Source of the DNA: Boswellia sacra | Lineage: Eukaryota > Streptophyta > Magnoliopsida > Sapindales > Burseraceae | Assembly: GCA_013180625.2 (NCBI GenBank) | Contig: SNVD02006226.1 | Location: forward strand, 85,001-149,000 | Direction: 5' to 3' | DNA: 64,000 nucleotides | Shown: one piece after another, positions 12,746 through 23,727 of the stretch | Numbering within the stretch: position 1 is the stretch's first letter | Layout of the letters: each line of letters opens with the position of its first letter | The notes under the pieces: generated by a model | What the model saw: only the letters and a program-made list of their open reading frames with translations | Database searches by the model: none | Told to the model about the DNA's origin: nothing | Position numbers and translations under genes: made by a program

Positions 12746-12914
12746 TTTTCTCGGTCAAGTGGAGGATACGGTACTCCGTGACTTTTAAAGTCGGTTTTCA
12801 ATTCCCTAAAAACTATTGCTCACCTTGCATTTATTTTCTTTTCTTGTCTCTCATTTTCTTTACATGGATACCATTCTCTCGAATCTACACAGACGTTTTT
12901 TCTCTCTTCCTTAA

Positions 12915-13323
12915 AATGATTTACTTAAAATTTACAAAGCTCGTGCAGAGAGACTAAGGATGTTGATGCGCAAAGGTATTCCTGCTGATTTAAGATAGTT
13001 AATTAAAGCCAATGTTCGATTTTCTTGTGAATTTTTAGATCATCTTGTTTCTCACATGCCAGGTTTAAGAAAAAGCTCTTACGGTAAAAAGCAAAGAGCG
13101 AAAAGGTTACAAGTTTGTTGCAAATGTGCAAGATGGACTTGTAACCAACGTTGCCACTCCTTGGAATATGTGTCTAACAATCGAGAGGGATAAGCTACAA
13201 TTCATCAAGAGTAGACTAAGTAAGGAGTCTTTGGATAATATCCAATTGACTCTTGAAACGCATTCTTATAGAATTATGCAACGTGAAATTTTAAAATTAT
13301 GGACACAATTTCGAGAAGAGTAG
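12915..13323 (+). pseudogene. Small extra ORF between integrase and LOG (unrecognised, Cys-rich)
   Basis: Joining two frames shows a plausible decayed protein. One frame gives a basic stretch (ERLRMLMRKGIPADLR, a TAG at 12996, then SCEFLDHLVSHMPGLRKSS). It continues into a cluster of Cys in the pattern C-C-x-C-x4-C-x3-C-H at about 13114-13156. The frame then shifts near 13170, and a second open stretch ends IMQREILKLWTQFREE at 13323. The slot is where Athila elements carry an envelope-like ORF, but I see no envelope features here. A hydrophobic run at 13490-13600 lies in a separate frame. The layout (basic region, then a Cys cluster) suggests nucleic-acid binding. Function is unknown. Confidence 0.5.
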
Positions 13324-13738
13324 GGACGTTACAGTCTTAGGAATCTGACTCAAATCGACCATGTTTGCCAGTTTATAAGAAAACTGGATAGAAAACATAT
13401 CACCAACTCATAGAAGATGTTTAAGCCATTTCTTGACGTAAAACCAGAGGAAGATGTGAGCCACAGTCACAACTACCTGTACATATGGATGTGTTCTATC
13501 ATTTTTGAATTTTTATGCCTTATAGCTGTCATTTTTGAATTATATCTTTCGGTTGACTTATGCATTTATGTTGTCTTATTTCTATCATTTTTTTTATTTC
13601 TATGATTTATTATTAAACTTTTTCAACAAACAGCTGAGCTACCTATATAGATATCATCATTAGAATATCTTTTTCAATTCATAAATATGACATCTCTTGT
13701 TCTTCACTTCACATATATAATTAGAGAGTTGCATAGAC

Positions 13739-14390
13739 ATGGAGAGAACCTCAAAACGTCGAATCCAAAAGATATGTGCATTATGTGGATCTCGACCTGG
13801 AAAAAGTGAAGAGTTTGTAGTAGTAGCTAATTATCTTGGTAGGCTATTAGATAAAAGAAAGATTCATATGGTTTACAGGGGAGGTAGCCTCGGGTTAATA
13901 GGTTGTATGTCAACAGGTGCACTCTTAAGAGGCAGTCAAGTTTTAGGTGTTATCCCTAAAGCTTTGGTTGTAGAAAACATCATTGAAAAAACGGTTGGAC
14001 AGGAGTTACTGGTCTCCTCTATGCATGAACGCATGGCATATATGCTTATCAATTCGAATGCCTTAATTGTTTTACCAGGTGGCTTTGGTACTTTCGAAGG
14101 AATTTTTCAAATTTGCCTCTTGGGCTAAACTGAATCTCCATAAAAAACCCATAGGTTTGTTGAATGATAAAAATTTCTTTGATCCTTTGATACGTTTTGT
14201 TGATGCAGCTGCAGAACAAAATTTTATCGCATATTCGACGTGATAGATCCTTGTTTCTGTCACTACTGCTAATGAACTACTTGACAAATTACAAGCAGTC
14301 GAGTATGAACCTGACCCAGTAATAACTCAAATTAATTGGTTAGGGGGACAAAACAAAAAGTGTAAATTTGATCTGACGCTCCATTTGTAA
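13739..14390 (+). pseudogene. LOG-like cytokinin riboside monophosphate phosphoribohydrolase, intronless and frameshifted
   Basis: The first 129 codons are open and match the LOG family, which releases active cytokinin base from its riboside 5'-monophosphate. Visible motifs are ICALCGSRPGKSEEF (residues ~12-26), YRGGSLGLIG (46-55), MHERMAYM (95-102, with the catalytic Arg) and PGGFGTFEG (113-121). The last residue of the last motif is Gly where the family signature PGGxGTxxE has Glu. One extra base near 14111 then shifts the frame. The rest continues in another frame as SWAKLNLHKKPIGLLND, FFDPLIRFVDAAAEQNFI and TTANELLDKL. A TGA-TAG pair lies at about 14240, and the stop is at 14388. Plant LOG genes have several introns and this copy has none, so it looks like a processed copy. 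It lies inside the Athila element between integrase and the 3' spacer. ATG context (GACATGG) is good. Confidence 0.85.
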
Positions 14391-14525
14391 TTTGTCTTGT
14401 CTTTTTTTTATTTGTAGCATTTTATTTTAAGTGTCTTTCAAGTTGTCTCTTTTGAATAACTGGAGCTTCAGGTAATGTCTCCTACACTTTATCTCTGTAT
14501 ATTTAAACATTGAGGACAATGTTTC

Positions 14526-17092
14526 TGTAATATCCTAAATTTTGTAATATACATTATATATGTGTTGTGTTACATGTGTAATGATATGCATTAATTTGTT
14601 GGTTATGAATTGGATTTGTAGTGTAATGAATAAGAGATGATGGGCTTAATGGTAATAAGAAAGGGAAATGAGCACTAAATAGAAATTATGCCCAATGTTT
14701 ATCTATAAAAATGGGAAGAATTCTAGAATTTCTTCCGCCCTTGCTCTTAAGTCCACGTTTTCAGCTCTTCACACTCTCTCCAAGCTTTCCACACAAAAAA
14801 ATTGATCAAGAACTCAAGGAGGAGAAAGAGAAGGAAGGGTAAGAACTCCTCTCTCCTTTAGAATTCTTATGGTATTGTGTATGTATTTGCAAGAATTATT
14901 TTGGGTTGTGATGTGAGTATGTGAATTGTTGTTTGTGCTGCTAGAAATTTGTGTGGAAACATGAATTTGAATGAGTTTTGAATGCATCTAAGCAAGAGGA
15001 TGAAGATATAAGCTAGAATTGAGAGTTTAGTTCAAATCCTAGAAATTTTGTTACACTGAGCAGTGCATGTTCCGAAAATTACCAAAAATCATGGGACATT
15101 TTCTTGTTCTGAAATTTTTATGGATGAAAATAGACATGTCCAAGAGTGTATAGCGATTGGACTCACTCAAAAATTCGAAGTAGATGATTTGTAGTGAATT
15201 TTTGAATTTCTGGTATGGTATTGCACATTTCCCCTGTCTTAGAACAGAGTAGGGGAAGATGATTTTAGTTGAAGGTCCAAATCTTCATAGAATTACCTGA
15301 TTTTTGGTATGCAAGTCATTTATGTGTCATATATGAGACTGTAAATTTTCACTGATATTGAAGCTCTGTGTGAATTATTATAGATTTTTAAAGTTGGCTT
15401 GCTAAAACTAGAATTTTTAGTTTCCAAAACGGGGCAGTTAGAAATAATTGGATTTGAATGGGTTAAACACCTTGAAAAGCGATGATTTTTGGTATGGAGG
15501 TATATATATGTGTTATGTAGCACCCTGTAAATTTTTACAGCCAATGGAGTAGGATTGAAATTCATAAAAATTTTTAAGTCTATACTGTTCAGTGAAACGA
15601 ATGCAATGATAGAATCGTTGAGGTAACGAATTTGATTATTTTGAGTGACTAAATGACCCCAATTGGCTCTCAAAATTTTAAGGAGACATGATATATGAGT
15701 GATGTCTATCCAATTGTGTGAATTTTTGGAAATAGACAATTGTTGTTACAAATTGTTTGTCAAAGTAAGTATAGAAATAGAGCCAAAAATGGAAAATGTT
15801 TTACAAGTGTACGGTGACCTAAAAAGAGATTTTCGTTTTATTTTTAGGTCAATCACAAGCATCGAAAAGCAGCCATATAAGGTAAGTAAGCTAACTATTC
15901 TGAGGCCACAATAAATTGCGTACTGTATGTATGTAATTTTGTGGATTGTAACACTGTTAATTGTTAGCACCTTGATGCTTGAATGTGAAATATTGCGACT
16001 GTTCTAGAAGGTTGATATCGAACTTCTTTTACGTGTGACTGATTGTGAACGGTGAAACATGATTGGCATGCCAAGACCTAAGAATTTTGGCTTTCATAGC
16101 TTGAGGGGAGGTCTGGACCATGTGTTTCTCTAGACTAGATTCGGTAGCATGGGCCCGGTATCACCCGGATTGTCAGACTAGCCTCGAGCTATTTCAAGTG
16201 TAGGCATCTAAATATATTTGTACTGTTCTGTACTACTCTAAGGCTTGAGGGGAGTCTGGACCATGTGTTTCTCTGTACGAGATTCGATAGCATGGGCCTG
16301 GTATCACCCGGATTGTCAGACTAGCCTTGAGCATTCCGTACTCTCATGGCTTGAGGGGAGTTCTGGACCATATGTTTCTCTAGATGAGATTCGGTAGCAT
16401 GGGCCCGGTATCACCCGGATTGTCAGACTAGCCTTGAGCTATTATATGGGAACTGACTGTGAAATGAAAAGTCCTACCTTGATTAGAGAGTCTTTTTCCT
16501 TAGGTGACTGTAACTGATACTGTGAAAGCTTCCTCATTATGTGATTGTGATTGTGCATGGAAAAGCGATGAGTAGAGAAATGTGAACTCACTTATGTGAG
16601 GTTGAATCGACCTACAGAGGTCTAGAAAGAAAATTGGCGCGGGAGCGCAAATGTAACCGAAGTGAACTCTGGGGCATTCTTTCTTTAACGAGTTAGCTAA
16701 TGCTTGTGTAGTTGGAAATGGATAGTTTCATACTATGGACTGAATTCTATTGTTATTGTTTATTACTGTATTCACCTAGCTTACTTACTGAGTTTTACTC
16801 ATTAAAGTTGTTGTGTGCCTCAGGTGATCAGTAGATTGAGCTATGGATGGAGGACTTTTGGCATAGCTGACAGAGTTCCCTTGGTAACCATAGACCGCTG
16901 CTCTATATTAGCATAGCCATACTGTAGAACTTCTTTTGATTTTTGAATGTACAAATGCAGTAGAATGAGGTGGTTGTGATTAGGAACTCTGTTTGGGTGA
17001 TACTAATATTAATTTTTGAAAGAAATAACAGAGTTCATATTTAGATGACCGTATAAATGCTATATTTTGTATGTCTAGTATGGGTTATGACA
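14526..17092 (+). mobile_element. Solo LTR of a TG..CA gypsy family, nested in the Athila element
   Basis: The ends are TGTAATATCC and GGGTTATGACA, imperfectly complementary and close to the TGTAACACCC..GGGTGTTACA ends common in plant Del/Tekay-type LTRs. A perfect 5-bp target duplication, GTTTC, occurs at 14521-14525 and 17093-17097. Excising it rejoins the Athila spacer motif ATTGAGGACAATGTTTC with ATTTGGTTGGGGGG. No internal domain is present, so this is a solo LTR of 2567 bp. It shares sequence and a three-copy internal module with 23728-27348. Orientation is taken from the TGTAA..TTACA convention and the transcript-like leader near 14740-14850. Confidence 0.88.
16099..16440 (+). repeat. 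Three-copy ~92-bp module inside the solo LTR
   Basis: Copies run at 16099-16190, 16243-16332 and 16349-16440. Each starts GCTTGAGGGGAG and ends CAGACTAGCCT(T/C)GAGC, enclosing TAGCATGGGCC.GGTATCACC. The same module occurs three times at 26008-26382. Confidence 0.88.
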
Positions 17093-17097
17093 GTTTC

Positions 17098-18273
17098 ATT
17101 TGGTTGGGGGGAAGAATAGTAGACATAAGTGTGTCTTATATTTTCTTCTTTCAAAAAAAAAAAGAGTTAGTAAAGTGTGCTGTAAGGAGTTCAAATCCTC
17201 TTGAGACGCATTCTAGGTTAGGAATGGCAGAGTAAAGAGGGTCATTTTGAACTCTTGAAACTCATTCTAACTAATTTGTCATTTTGTTTTGATTTTACAC
17301 TTTTGAAGACTCATTTTAGCTAACTTGATATTATTTAGTTTTGATTTTTTAATTTTATAACGAAGTTGTCTTGTTCACTTCACTTTGAATTATTCAAATC
17401 TATAAACTTTCACAACTTTATCATTTAATAAACTATTTGCTCATGTACTCATTGAGAAAGTATTCATAAACCTTTCTTAAAACACACACATACCTTGATG
17501 CATGATTATGGGTTGTAGAATGAAATGTTGTAATATTTGAATTCTTTTGTTTTGTTTAGGATAACAACAAAGGAAGAGGAAAGTAAATAAGAAAAAAAAG
17601 TGAAAGAAAAAAAAAGAGCAATCGTGGATAAGTTTAGTCTCGTAGCCTCCTTAATTCGAGCAATTAAGCCCAAAAGATGCCTCAACACCTAATACCATAA
17701 GACCAATTGATTTGGGAGCTATTGGCCCAAAGCTCGTTGCATGGATTAAGGAGAAAACTTAAGGGGATTGAACATTGCACTATCCACAAGTTTCTAAGCA
17801 AAAATAAAGCATTATCAACCCGAGTCGTTAAGCTCATAGGGGTGTCTTAACACCTAATGCCCTAAGGCCAACTGATCTAGGAGTCATTAGCCTAAGGCTC
17901 ACTACAAGAGTTAAAGATGCATTGTTTCAACAAAAAGAATAATAATATAAAAAATAATAATGATTGAATGCCCCCTGCCTTAGGATGTTGAACTTAACAA
18001 ATATTAGAACTGATATTGTTTCTTTCTAAAAAGCCCCATAATCATGTGTCGACTGAGCACAAAAAGAAGGTTTGTTAATATCTTCACTGAAGGGTACATG
18101 AGACTTTACAAAAAAAAAGAAGAAGAAGAAAAAAAATCAGTTGAGAGTTTATTTATTTGGATAGAATCAAGTAGAGTGCAATAATAGCCACCTTGGATGT
18201 AAAATTCTATAAATCATTGTTAAATAATAACGCTTTAATTGCTAGGGACTAGCAATAAGCTGGTTAGCGGTTG
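17098..18273 (+). other. Athila 3' spacer with direct repeat, hairpin and eroded polypurine tract
   Basis: It starts with the G-rich Athila motif TTGGTTGGGGGG. An imperfect direct repeat (CAACACCTAATACCATAAG.. and TAACACCTAATGCCCTAAG..) sits at about 17683-17740 and 17847-17910. A perfect inverted repeat, ATTGCTAG-GGA-CTAGCAAT, lies at 18238-18256, just before the 3' LTR. The expected polypurine tract between it and 18274 is reduced to TGGTTAGCGGTTG. Confidence 0.7.
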
Positions 18274-19838
18274 TGATGAACACTGAAATATGTATGCTTA
18301 ATAAGAGCTTAATTCATCATATTACATTAATAGTGCCATTAAATTCTTCAATTTAAGCATATTTGTAGTCTTTCAATCTTTTGAATTAACTTCAACTTAA
18401 TTTTAGTTTTTGTTATAGGTTCAGTAAAACGGCCATAACTTTCTATTTATAAATTATAATGGTGCAAATCTCTATTTGTTGGAAAGCTAATTAAATTATC
18501 TACAAGATTGTATCAAACAAGCATCATGAAATTCGAGCTCTTAGTTGACCAAAAATGGGCTTGAAATGAACCCATCTGTAGTTTTGGCCTAGCCTGCCCA
18601 TGCCTCTGTATTTTGACCATATCTCTTGACATACATATCCAAATCATATGAATCAAGATGTTCTAGAAAGGTAAGAGAAATATCTACAACTTTCATGAAG
18701 ACATGTGATCAAAATTCTAAATAATTTGGTGCCAAAATCGGTGGTCAAAGTCGGTACACATGATGATCGAAATTGTCAACAAAATATTTTACAATTGTCC
18801 TTTATAATTTGACAAGTTTGCCCCTGAATGTATCTATAAATAGAAGTGCATTGTGACCCATTAGGGCATCTTGGCTTTGGCTAGGATCTCTTATTATTGT
18901 GTTTTTCTCTCTTGTGTTTTGTTCTCTTAATGTTATTAATAAATTTTCTTTTTCTTACAATTTGTTTTCTTTCTTTCATAATGTCTTGCTAAATTCTCTT
19001 TTGCTAAGATGAAAGGGTGAAACCCTTGATATGAGAATAAGGATTTTCTAAACCCTTGATATGTGCTTAATAATCCTTAATAATCATAATCTTTTTTTAT
19101 TTATTTTATATGATTTATATTTATTTCCCTAATCAATCTTGACACCACTCCTAAAGTGGAGGTCTTGATCCATTGTAGATAATCTTTGGCACATCAAATA
19201 CCTAGATCCTTTCTGGATGTCATATGGTTCTTCCTTACCGACATAAGTCTAGTTAGGAACCTTGATTTGTTATAGATATATAACGATTGGCACATTGGAT
19301 GCTTGAACCCATTTACAAGAAGTGATATAAATATTGGTAATGAAACAAATATAATTCATATAACTAAAATTGGCTTAGATGACATACCTTCCGATTGGAA
19401 TCTCCTTGATGTGTGGATTCCAATTGAGTTATAATTGGATTGTCTATTCTCATTTGATGTATCAAGGACAGATCCCCTATCTTTAACTTTCATTATTATT
19501 GTGTTAATTCCTCTTACTTGCGTAATTTAAGTATTCTTGTTTATTGTTTATGAACTTGTTCTTTTATTTTCTATAATAGGTTTTACCTCCTATTTCCATG
19601 AATGGTTTTACCACCTTTTATTTTTGTTTATATTTGAATGGTCGATAGTACTGCCTACCCTCTTTACTTTTATTTGTTAATATCATCTTGTTATTCATTT
19701 AAATTATTCATATCATATTTGCTTACCTTTTAGTTTGTAGCACTAAATCCCCTTCCTCGTGGATTGACCCCGGTCTTGCCAAGTTTATTACTTCAACACT
19801 CCTATACTTAGGAGATAATCCTTTTTTTGGATACGTCA
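18274..19838 (+). repeat. 3' LTR of the Athila-type element
   Basis: It is about 1565 bp and pairs with 5801-7315. It begins TGATGAACACTG and ends ACGTCA. An extra segment of about 50 bp near 18370-18420 is absent from the 5' copy. Confidence 0.93.
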
Positions 19839-19885
19839 AAATCTATGCTATAATTATTGTTATGTTTTTCTCCTTGAATTGTTGT

Positions 19886-20605
19886 TTTAGAATAAACTAG
19901 AAGAAATAGAGCAAACATTAGCACCCAAAGATCCAAACTCTATAAGGAATGATGCAATGACAAAATTATATGGAGCAAAACGTCCTTGTAATGTTGAAGG
20001 TATAGGATTTGGAGTAACATCTTCTAAAGTGGATGCACAAGTTCAAAGCAATTGAAAATTAGGAAACTTGAAGGTCACTTTAAGGAACTAGAAACCAAGT
20101 TCGAGCAATTTCAAGCGGCTGTTATGTTCAACAATAGATTGAATGTTGTAAGTTATTTAAAGGTTTTAATTATTTATATCTTTGCATCATTTGAGTTATT
20201 ATATATTTGACGAAGTTACATTGTATATATAAAAAAATGTGTATGCTTAAATAGCATCATAATAGATTGGAGGATGCAATGTACTCTTGTGCACCAACTC
20301 CACAGGTAAATCATGTCATTTTTTGTTAGGTATTAGTTTTAATTTTTTTTAAGCTACACATTGAGGATGTTTATTCATGTATACAAATATTTACATATAT
20401 ATATATAGTTTTAATTTTCATTGTATACAAATTCACGTCTTTTGGAGTCTCATGGAGATAGCACTGCTCCAATGTCGAGGGTTGTGTGATTTTATCAAGA
20501 TTACCTTTGGTACGACCTACCCATGAGTTTTCACCTTAGGTGATGCAAAAGGAAGTGCGATCGCATGTCCTAAGATCTTTCCTTCGATTGACTATTGTAA
20601 AGTGA
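19886..20605 (+). pseudogene. En/Spm (CACTA) transposon protein relic
   Basis: The open stretch LAPKDPNSIRNDAMTKLYG, then RPCNVEGIGFGVTSSKVDA, matches the plant Ptta/En/Spm protein family. After a shift near 20055 it continues KLEGHFKELETKFEQFQAAV, a coiled-coil-like segment, and then an apparent intron. Near 20445-20605 two further pieces, SHGDSTAPM and GDAKGSAIACPKIFPS, resemble the C-terminal plant transposon domain that often accompanies it. Stops and shifts make it dead. The Athila element inserted just upstream, at 19839. Confidence 0.65.
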
Positions 20606-21590
20606 TGTTTTACTTTTTACAAATTTTGTTTATAAAAATGAACTTTAACTTAAATTGTATTTAATAATTATTTAAATTATATAGTACAAAGAGAAAGTGT
20701 AGTTTAATTAATTGCAATTGTTTCCTACAACTTCATCGGCTATATGTTCAGTTTAGTGTGTATTATGCAGCTGCAGCGGCTTTATGTTTTCAGCAACAAC
20801 CAGCGCATTAATTTCTTACCAAAATTTGTGCTCAAAACATAAACTAAACATATACAATTAGGAAAAGCTCCTAAATATGATTTTTTCTTTTTGTACATTT
20901 AAGTTTTCTAGGTCCTTTACATTTAATGTTTATCTAATATCTAGTACTTAGCCTTCTCTTGTTAGCAGCTAACTAGTTAGTTCATATGCGCATTTATTTT
21001 GGAGGAAAAAACCGATTGATGACTTGAGATTACTCTTTCAGATGTGGATGCTAACTTTTACAAAACTAGAAGTAGCTTGCCATAGACTAATCATATTGTT
21101 TCTTTAATTTTTTTTTTTTTCAAAGATTTCAAGACTTAAAGAAAATAATTTTCAGCATTAGGAGTTTCAGGGATTGTATTGAAAGAGATCGTCCTTTTTT
21201 ATTCTTCTTCCTCTTCTTCTTCTTCTTCTTTGTTCTCTAGGTGTTGAACATCTTAAAATAAAAAGAGACTTATTTCCTCTCTTTTTTTATTAGAATAATT
21301 GTGCAAGGCAAATGGAAGTTAGTACATGTGCGATAGATTGAATTGTTGATTATTTGTTGACATAGATTCTCAATGGAAATTAATAACTGTTTAGCTTATT
21401 TTGATTTCAATTCAGATAATATTTGCATGAATGTTATTGGAATTATGTGCATCATACATGTATAGTTTTCATCCAAATTTTATATTATTTAGACAAACTA
21501 AAAATAGACAATAAAAAGATTAATTTTTAAAAGAAAAAACAATGTTTTAATGGCATAACTTACCCTGGGCCTCTAATCAAACAATGTTCG
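20606..21590. other. AT-rich DNA, no gene seen
   Basis: I find nothing codable. A (TTC)n tract is present at about 21204-21232. The stretch is probably untranslated or terminal DNA of the CACTA relic. Confidence 0.4.
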
Positions 21591-21776
21591 CGACAATTAA
21601 TTTTATGTCGTCAAATCAATTTTCAATCGTAATAAACATAATGCCATCAATAAAGTTTAGAGCAAAAATATTACATTATCAAAGGCATATTGAGTTTGCT
21701 ATAATAAGTTACTATAGCATATTATGATAGTCGTTGAAACTCATGATAATGTTAATACGATGGAAAATTATTATTT

Positions 21777-21950
21777 GCTTTTAAAGGAACTTTCAACGAC
21801 TAATTTTTTGGCCTCAGATTTCTTTTAAAAGCAAATCTTACGGCATTGAAATTATGCCATTAAAAGGAATTTCAACGGCTGACATTTTTTGCCTTAGATT
21901 ACTTTTAAAAGCAAAGTTTATGGCATTGAAATTATGCCATTAAAAAGAGA
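21777..21950. repeat. Two-copy ~80-90-bp tandem repeat
   Basis: Both copies contain GGCATTGAAATTATGCCATT preceded by CTTTTAAAAGCAAA. The core GGCATTGAAATTATGCC is itself partly palindromic. Tandem short repeats of this sort are typical of CACTA subterminal regions, which fits the relic just to the left. Confidence 0.6.
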
Positions 21951-23300
21951 TAACTTTCTACGACTCATGGATCGACAATATTAAAATCTTTGTTGTTTAA
22001 ATACATCTTTGTTGAAGTGAAATATTCAAACTAAGCGGTGGACATAGAAAGCACACAATATGTTGAATTTCTTTTCTTTATGTTGATCATAAATATAATT
22101 TTTAATCTTATGCTATAAACACCCATCAAGAACAAAGTTTAAGATTATAATAAGTACTAGTTTCATGGTAAATGGTTTTTCTTCTTGTGTAAAGAGTAAT
22201 GCATTCATTTTTAAATTTTAAACTTGGGTTTATAGAGTAATCTGGTATCCAGAGAATTATTTAGATGTAACTAGCCCCATCCTTTATTGATTATAACAAT
22301 GGATACAAATTTTAATAATTGTATTTAGCTCTCCAAGAAGAGATACGTGGCCAAATAAATCCAAGACATTCGACATATACTGTAGTAGTGTATCCAAACC
22401 TAAAATATCGTAACCACCTATAGCTCGCTAATTTTACAATAACAACTCAAACTTAAGAAATTAATATTAATACAATATTTTGTACTTACTCTATAAGAAG
22501 ATAGATTAATGTTAATCAATTACTTTAACTTTTCAATAATAAATATTAAACATTGTTTTGTTATTTTTATTTTAAAGCACATGTCAAGATAAATAATGTT
22601 ACATACTCTATAAATAATAAGGATATAAAAAATTGACCCAAATTATAGAACTCAATGAAAAATAACCTAGATAATAAAAATTTAGATGCTATGAACCTGT
22701 CTGACAGACCAACAATTAAAATCTTTTTTTTTTCTGACATTAAAGTTCAAATACGTCTAAAAAGACATGTACATTGTCAAGCATTATTGTTTGTTAGCTC
22801 AAAAAAAAAAAAAGAATAAGATTGTGTTATTGGTTTGTCAGACAAGGTGGTGGCATCTAAATTTTCAGCATTTAGGTTTTTCTTCAAACAGTCCCTATAG
22901 CTTTTGGTCTGTTTTTGCAATTTTTTTCTTAATAGAATTCGTACAACTTTATTGTGGTGGTGTTTTCAGCTACCAAAAACACTTTAAAAAATTTAAAAGC
23001 AATTAGGTTTTAGTCAACATATATTTGTGCTAATTAAAAGTTTTTTTTTTCTATTTTTCATTCGATATAAAGCTCTATAACTTCAGAGAGACCGTGACTG
23101 ATAGTGCTGGCAATTGGGCACTCGACATTTGATCACTTCTAATGTTTCAAATTCCTTAACTAAAATCATAATTCAACACTTCAAACAGTTCAATCAATTA
23201 AAATCCATAAGCCATTGCTTTGACAATTAAAGTCTCTTTGTTGAGTTAAAGGAGCCATTGAAAGGATCTTGATTTCATTGACACTAATTATATATAAACA
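21951..23300. other. AT-rich DNA, no gene seen
   Basis: No coding or RNA feature is recognised. A possible degenerate CACTA end (GTTGAAGTG) lies near 22020. The small open frame at 22767-23006 has no recognisable content. Confidence 0.4.
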
Positions 23301-23725
23301 TTGTAACACCCAAGACCTATAGAGCGGTGAAGGTGAGTTTTTAGTTCAAAATTTCATGTTGCCTGCTAAGATGGATCTTCACTAGTTTAAATGCCATGTG
23401 AGCTCCTTAAAGTGTTGGACGTCTTTTGAGTTGCACAACCCAACCACAAAACTTTGAAAAACTATGCATCCAAAGTAGAAAATATCGAACAATGGGTTAA
23501 GGTGTGACAATTGATGTCTAAACAAGGCCTACCTCACAGTGTAGACTAGATACATTCTCTGATATCCTACAAGAGGTGGTGTGGCCCTTAAGGTGGTGTG
23601 GCCCTTAAGGTGGTGGTTTTTAATAGCCAAGATCCATAAAGTGGTAAGAACATCGCCTAGGAAGATGGATCTTAACTAGTTTAAATACCTTGTAAACTTT
23701 TTAGTTATTAGAGTTTTTTTAAGGT
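23301..23725. repeat. TRIM-like degenerate direct repeats
   Basis: Two related segments, about 23302-23440 and 23625-23725, share CCAAGA(C/T)C.ATA.AG.GGT and AAGATGGATCTT.ACTAGTTTAAAT. The first begins TGTAACACCC. Between them is a short tandem AAGGTGGTGTGGCCCTT repeat. The layout resembles a small terminal-repeat retrotransposon, but ends and target duplication are not clean. Confidence 0.4.
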
Positions 23726-23727
23726 AC

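Larger units (their letters stand above)
5801..19838 (+). mobile_element. Athila-type Ty3/gypsy LTR retrotransposon (non-autonomous, with nested insertion)
   Basis: Two LTRs of about 1.5 kb begin TGATGAACAC and end TCA. They are flanked by a perfect 5-bp target duplication, AAATC (5796-5800 and 19839-19843). The internal order is a tRNA-Asp-type primer site, gag, protease, RT/RNase H, integrase, a small extra ORF, a LOG-like gene, a long 3' region, and the 3' LTR. This is the Athila order, in which pol is followed by a long spacer that often carries an envelope-like ORF. Every retroviral-type frame has stops or shifts, so the copy cannot act alone. The LTRs differ at scattered bases plus an indel of about 50 bp, so the insertion is not recent. 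Removing the 2.57-kb nested solo LTR gives an original length near 11.5 kb. Confidence 0.93.

Noticed and set aside
13490..13600. Envelope transmembrane domain of the Athila element
   Set aside because: The hydrophobic run is a T-rich stretch in a frame not joined to the preceding ORF, and there is no signal peptide or cleavage site.
13711..13720. Own TATA promoter for the LOG copy
   Set aside because: The TATATAA lies only about 20-25 bases before the ATG, too close for a usual plant leader. Transcription from the LTR is likelier.
16099..16440. CRISPR-like regular repeats
   Set aside because: Units are ~92 bp with short related spacers inside a plant LTR. This is a tandem module, not CRISPR.
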